Assembly (NCBI RefSeq): GCF_041365695.1
Contig: NZ_JBGFSJ010000004.1
Span: 437,581-501,580, forward strand
DNA from: Rhodosalinus sp041365695
Lineage (GTDB): Bacteria; Pseudomonadota; Alphaproteobacteria; Rhodobacterales; Rhodobacteraceae
Length of the DNA stretch: 64,000 nt
Reading direction: 5' to 3'
Shown here piece after piece: positions 60,803-64,000 of the stretch. Every line of letters begins with the position of its first letter. Position 1 is the first letter of the stretch. The notes under the pieces were generated by a model. The model did no database searches, was not told the origin of the DNA, and saw only the letters and a program-made list of their open reading frames with translations. The position numbers were made by a program, and so were the translations under genes.

Positions 60803-62536
60803 ATGGCACGAGTGGAACAGGCAGGCGTGGACGAGCTTCGGAGGGCGCGAAACCTTGGACGCGCCCTTCTCGTTTGGGCCTTCATATTCTCGATCTTCGT
60901 CAACCTGCTGATGCTGACCGGGCCGCTTTACATGCTGCAGGTCTATGACAGGGTGCTCGCCTCGAGATCTGTCGAAACGCTCGTGGCATTGACGGTTCTC
61001 GTTGCGGCGCTTTACGCATTCATGGGCGTGCTCGATTATGCCCGCGGCAGGATCATGGCGCGGGTCGGCGCCCGCTTTCAGAGCGCGCTCGATATCCGTG
61101 TGTTCGAAGCAACGTTACGTCGCTCGGTCGACCCGCGGGAGCGCCTCGTGGCAACGGGCGCTCAGCGTGATCTTGACGCAGTGCGCGATCTTTTCACATC
61201 GCCGGTCCTTCTGTCGCTGATGGACATTCCATGGACGCCGATCTTCATCGCGGCGATCTTCCTGTTCCACCCGATGCTCGGGTGGCTGGCCGTGGTCGGG
61301 GGGGCGATCATCGTGTTGACCGCACTTCTCAACCAGATACTTACGTCGCGCCGAGTGCGCGAGGCCCAGTCCAGCACCGAAGCCGCGCAAAGTTTTGCCG
61401 AGGAGGCCCGCAACGGGCGTGAGGTACTTCTCAGCCAGGGTCTGCGTCGTAGCATGCAAGATCGTTACCTCGCTCTGCGCGACACGGCTCTCGAGGCCAC
61501 CATATCGGCAAATGACTGGACCGGCGTATTTTCTGCCTTCACCAAGTCCTTCCGGCTATTCCTGCAATCGGCCATGCTGGGCGCCGGGGCCTACTTCGTG
61601 TTGCTGGGTCAGATGACACCCGGCGCGATGATAGCAGGCTCCATCCTCCTCGGCAGAGCGTTGGCACCGGTCGAACAGGCGATGGGGCGCTGGCCGGTGC
61701 TTCAGCGCGGACGGTCTGGCTGGCGGTCGCTAGGCAAGTATCTGCACGCCGTTCCGGTCCTGGCGCCCCGTACTGCGTTGCCGACGCCAAAAGCGAAACT
61801 CACGGCGGTCGGACTGACCATCGTGCCGCCCGGCGAGCGTGTGCCGGTCTTGCGCAACATCTCATTTTCCCTAGAGCCCGGTCACGCTCTGGGCGTGATA
61901 GGACGCAGCGGTTCCGGGAAATCCAGCCTTGCCAGGGCTCTTGCAGGTTTCTGGCCGATCGCCGCAGGCGAGGTCAGGCTTGGCGGCGCAACGCTGGACC
62001 AGTACGATCCGGACAGTCTCGGCCAGCATATCGGCTACCTTCCGCAGACAGTGACCCTGTTTTCCGGCACGATCGCCCAGAATATTGCGCGCATGTCGGA
62101 CGCAGCCGACGACGCGATGATCATCGACGCAGCGCGCCGCGCGAATGCCAATGATATGATCATGCAATTGCCCAACGGTTATGACACGCACCTGAATGGT
62201 GCGGAGAACCTCCTCTCTGGCGGGCAGCGCCAGCGTATCGCTCTAGCCCGGGCACTCTATGGCGACCCGGTACTCGTAATCCTCGATGAGCCTAATTCGA
62301 TGCTCGACGCTGATGGTTCGGCTGCGCTCAATTCGGCTGTGAGAGAATTGAAGGAACGGAAGAAGATCTTGATGGTGCTGACGCATCGGCCGCAGGCCAT
62401 TGCCGAATGCGATCGGCTCATGGTCCTCAACAAGGGCACGATCATGGCACTGGGCCCACGCGACGAAGTTCTCGAGCGGACGGTATCTAATGTGCGGCCA
62501 TTACGTGAGTCTCTTGGACAGAAGGTCGTCCCATGA
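60803..62536 (+). CDS. Type I secretion ABC transporter, PrtD family
   Basis: The product has 577 residues, the normal length for PrtD. The membrane domain has LLMLTGPLYMLQVYDRVLASRS, a strong family hallmark, and five or six helices. The ATPase domain has Walker A VIGRSGSGKSSLARAL, signature LLSGGQRQRIALARAL and Walker B VLVILDEPNSMLD. It exports C-terminally signalled proteins directly to the medium. ATG 60803 gives the family length; GTG 60737, with a strong GGAGG, would add 22 residues. The HlyD gene overlaps by ATGA. Confidence 0.88.
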   Translation: MARVEQAGVDELRRARNLGRALLVWAFIFSIFVNLLMLTGPLYMLQVYDRVLASRSVETLVALTVLVAALYAFMGVLDYARGRIMARVGARFQSALDIRVFEATLRRSVDPRERLVATGAQRDLDAVRDLFTSPVLLSLMDIPWTPIFIAAIFLFHPMLGWLAVVGGAIIVLTALLNQILTSRRVREAQSSTEAAQSFAEEARNGREVLLSQGLRRSMQDRYLALRDTALEATISANDWTGVFSAFTKSFRLFLQSAMLGAGAYFVLLGQMTPGAMIAGSILLGRALAPVEQAMGRWPVLQRGRSGWRSLGKYLHAVPVLAPRTALPTPKAKLTAVGLTIVPPGERVPVLRNISFSLEPGHALGVIGRSGSGKSSLARALAGFWPIAAGEVRLGGATLDQYDPDSLGQHIGYLPQTVTLFSGTIAQNIARMSDAADDAMIIDAARRANANDMIMQLPNGYDTHLNGAENLLSGGQRQRIALARALYGDPVLVILDEPNSMLDADGSAALNSAVRELKERKKILMVLTHRPQAIAECDRLMVLNKGTIMALGPRDEVLERTVSNVRPLRESLGQKVVP

Positions 62537-63882
62537 AGCGGTCGAACAGAACGCGAGGCAAAGCGGAATACCGGACGGAAACGCCAGAACGAGCCGCGCG
62601 GTGGTCGGGAAGGTTTCCCCTTTGGTCGGGTATTACAGCGCTTGTGCTGCTGGTTGCAGGGCTCGGAGCCTGGTCCTTCGGCACGACACTGGCCGGCGCC
62701 GTGATTGCCCAAGGGATCGTCCAGGTTGAAAGCAACCGCCAGGTCGTGCAGCACCCGCAAGGCGGCGTTATCGACGAAATCCTAGTCAAGAACAGCGATG
62801 CCGTCAGAAAAGGCGAGGTTCTGATACGGCTGGATGGACGCCGCCTTAAATCCGAGAGAAGCATCGTCGAGCGTCAACTTCTCGAAATCGGGGCACGCAA
62901 GGCTCGGCTGATCGCCGAACGGGACAATGCGAAGACCATCGATTTTTCGCAATTGAGTCGGGAAGGAGCTGCGAACCCACCAGGACTCGAGCAGATCATG
63001 CAGGGCGAAGCGACGTTGTTTCATGCCCGCCGGGAAGCGATCGAGCAGGAGCGCAGCCTTCTTGCGAAACAAAACGATCAGATCGAAAGTCGGATCCTCG
63101 GTATAAGAGCCCAGATTTCCGCACTCAGGGTTCAGGCAGAGTTGGTGCTTGCCGAGCAGCAAAGCCAAGAGCGCCTTCTAGAGCAGCAACTCTCTCAAGC
63201 CGGGCGGGTAAGCGAGCTTCGACGCGAACACGCGGGCCTCCAAGGCCAGATCGGACAACTGGAGGCTGAGCTTGGGGCGCTCCGTGGCGAGGTCACCAGC
63301 AACGAGATCACTGCCCTCCAACTGGAAACCCGGCGGCGCGAAGATGCCGTGACGCAGCTCCGGGATCTCGAGTTCAGGGAGATTGAACTTGCCGAACGAC
63401 TGATCGTTTTGAACGACAGCCTGTCACGCCTCGAGATACGGGCGCCTGTCGCAGGCATTGTTTACGGAATGTCGGTTTTTGCCGTTGAGGCCGTGGTTCA
63501 AGCTGCCGAGCCGTTACTTTATATCATACCCCAAGATCAACCTCTCGTGGTGTCCACCCGGATCGAGGCGATCCATATAGACGAGATCTACCAGGGTCAG
63601 GAGGCCGAATTGCGCTTTCCTGCATTCGATCAGCGTCGCATGCCTGAAATTCGTGGCCAAGTCACAAGAATATCAGCTGACGTTTTGGAAGACCAAGCGA
63701 CCGGGCTATCATTTTATACTGCCGAAGTTCTGCCGCTCGATGCCGAGTTGAACAAGCTGGGCGAGCAGGCTCTGCTACCAGGAATGCCGGTCGAAGCCTA
63801 CCTCCGCACCCGTGACCGTACCCCCATCGACTATCTGACCGAACCGCTGACCATCTTCTTCACCCGCGCTTTTCGGGAGTGA
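62533..63882 (+). CDS. Type I secretion membrane-fusion protein, HlyD/PrtE family
   Basis: A protein of 449 residues. One N-terminal membrane helix (ITALVLLVAGLGAWSFG) is followed by GAVIAQGIVQVESNRQVVQHP, the usual start of the lipoyl-like domain, long coiled coils (about 130-300) and the C-terminal beta-barrel and RIEAIHIDEIYQGQEAELRFPAF. It links the ABC transporter to an outer-membrane factor. No outer-membrane factor follows; the NodT-like lipoprotein at 55438-56775 is the nearest candidate. Confidence 0.88.
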   Translation: MKRSNRTRGKAEYRTETPERAARWSGRFPLWSGITALVLLVAGLGAWSFGTTLAGAVIAQGIVQVESNRQVVQHPQGGVIDEILVKNSDAVRKGEVLIRLDGRRLKSERSIVERQLLEIGARKARLIAERDNAKTIDFSQLSREGAANPPGLEQIMQGEATLFHARREAIEQERSLLAKQNDQIESRILGIRAQISALRVQAELVLAEQQSQERLLEQQLSQAGRVSELRREHAGLQGQIGQLEAELGALRGEVTSNEITALQLETRRREDAVTQLRDLEFREIELAERLIVLNDSLSRLEIRAPVAGIVYGMSVFAVEAVVQAAEPLLYIIPQDQPLVVSTRIEAIHIDEIYQGQEAELRFPAFDQRRMPEIRGQVTRISADVLEDQATGLSFYTAEVLPLDAELNKLGEQALLPGMPVEAYLRTRDRTPIDYLTEPLTIFFTRAFRE

Positions 63883-63923
63883 CTTTTTGCCAATGTTCTG
63901 AAGCTCGCTATTGAACGCCGCGG

Positions 63924-64000
63924 TGAACCCCGCCGGGTTTGCCGGAGGCTGATTTCGGATAGTTACGCTGCCATGGTCTGAGTTTCCAGAGTGGCGTGGT
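63924..64000 (-). mobile_element. Terminal part of a probable IS3-family insertion sequence
   Basis: TGAACCCCGCCGGGTTTGCC at 63924-63943 has the TG-start and GC-rich form of IS3-family inverted repeats that I know from alphaproteobacteria. Reading leftwards from the edge, an open frame ends in HATLETQTMAA followed by TAA (63965-63963), similar to the C-terminus of IS3 OrfB transposases. The rest lies outside the window, so the other end and the target duplication cannot be seen. Confidence 0.5.

Noticed and set aside
1..64000. CRISPR arrays, tRNA or rRNA genes
   Set aside because: Reading the gaps, I saw no regularly spaced direct repeats with spacers, no tRNA T-loop-like GGTTCGAATCC context and no rRNA segments.

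Overview
The window is high-GC DNA with compact, overlapping genes. The gene families (ScfR-like XRE regulator, serine-cycle malate-CoA ligase, NodT-type outer-membrane factor, PrtD/PrtE exporter, VPLPA-CTERM proteins with a matching exosortase) point to an alphaproteobacterium, most likely a marine member of the Rhodobacteraceae. This assignment rests on gene content, not on a database comparison.

Bases 1-15,450 are metabolism and transport. They hold the start of an adenine deaminase; a nitrilase / two-cupin ring-cleavage dioxygenase / FAH hydrolase operon; an ScfR-like regulator facing a serine-glyoxylate aminotransferase and both subunits of malate-CoA ligase; a DUF411 metal-binding protein behind a MerR/CueR-type promoter; a DUF4010 membrane protein; a translationally coupled operon ending in a stand-alone Hen1-like methyltransferase; and two MFS transporters.

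Bases 15,450-22,600 hold two large surface or secreted proteins. One is an autotransporter with P-domain-like and Ig-like modules. The other is an 1153-residue beta-helix protein with acidic 27-residue repeats and no signal peptide. A 14-base G tract lies upstream of the autotransporter.

Bases 22,600-63,900 are one large exopolysaccharide/exosortase island. It encodes sugar-precursor enzymes (WecE-like aminotransferase, acyltransferase), at least eight glycosyltransferases, an FkbM methyltransferase, two sulfotransferases, an acyltransferase-3, a flippase, a polymerase-like protein, a sugar-phosphate transferase, and export parts (short Wza, outer-membrane barrel, TPR lipoprotein, Wzz, BY-kinase-like ATPase, ExeA-like ATPase). 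It also encodes an exosortase of the XrtD/EpsI type, two VPLPA-CTERM substrates, a rhomboid protease placed inside the export operon, and a type I secretion ABC/HlyD pair. Likely output: a sulfated, acylated exopolysaccharide with sorted surface proteins, plus type I-secreted polysaccharide-active proteins.

The island shows rearrangement: a low-GC glycosyltransferase, a decayed duplicate of a neighbouring glycosyltransferase, a fragment of the FkbM gene, and at the right edge what looks like the end of an IS3-type element.
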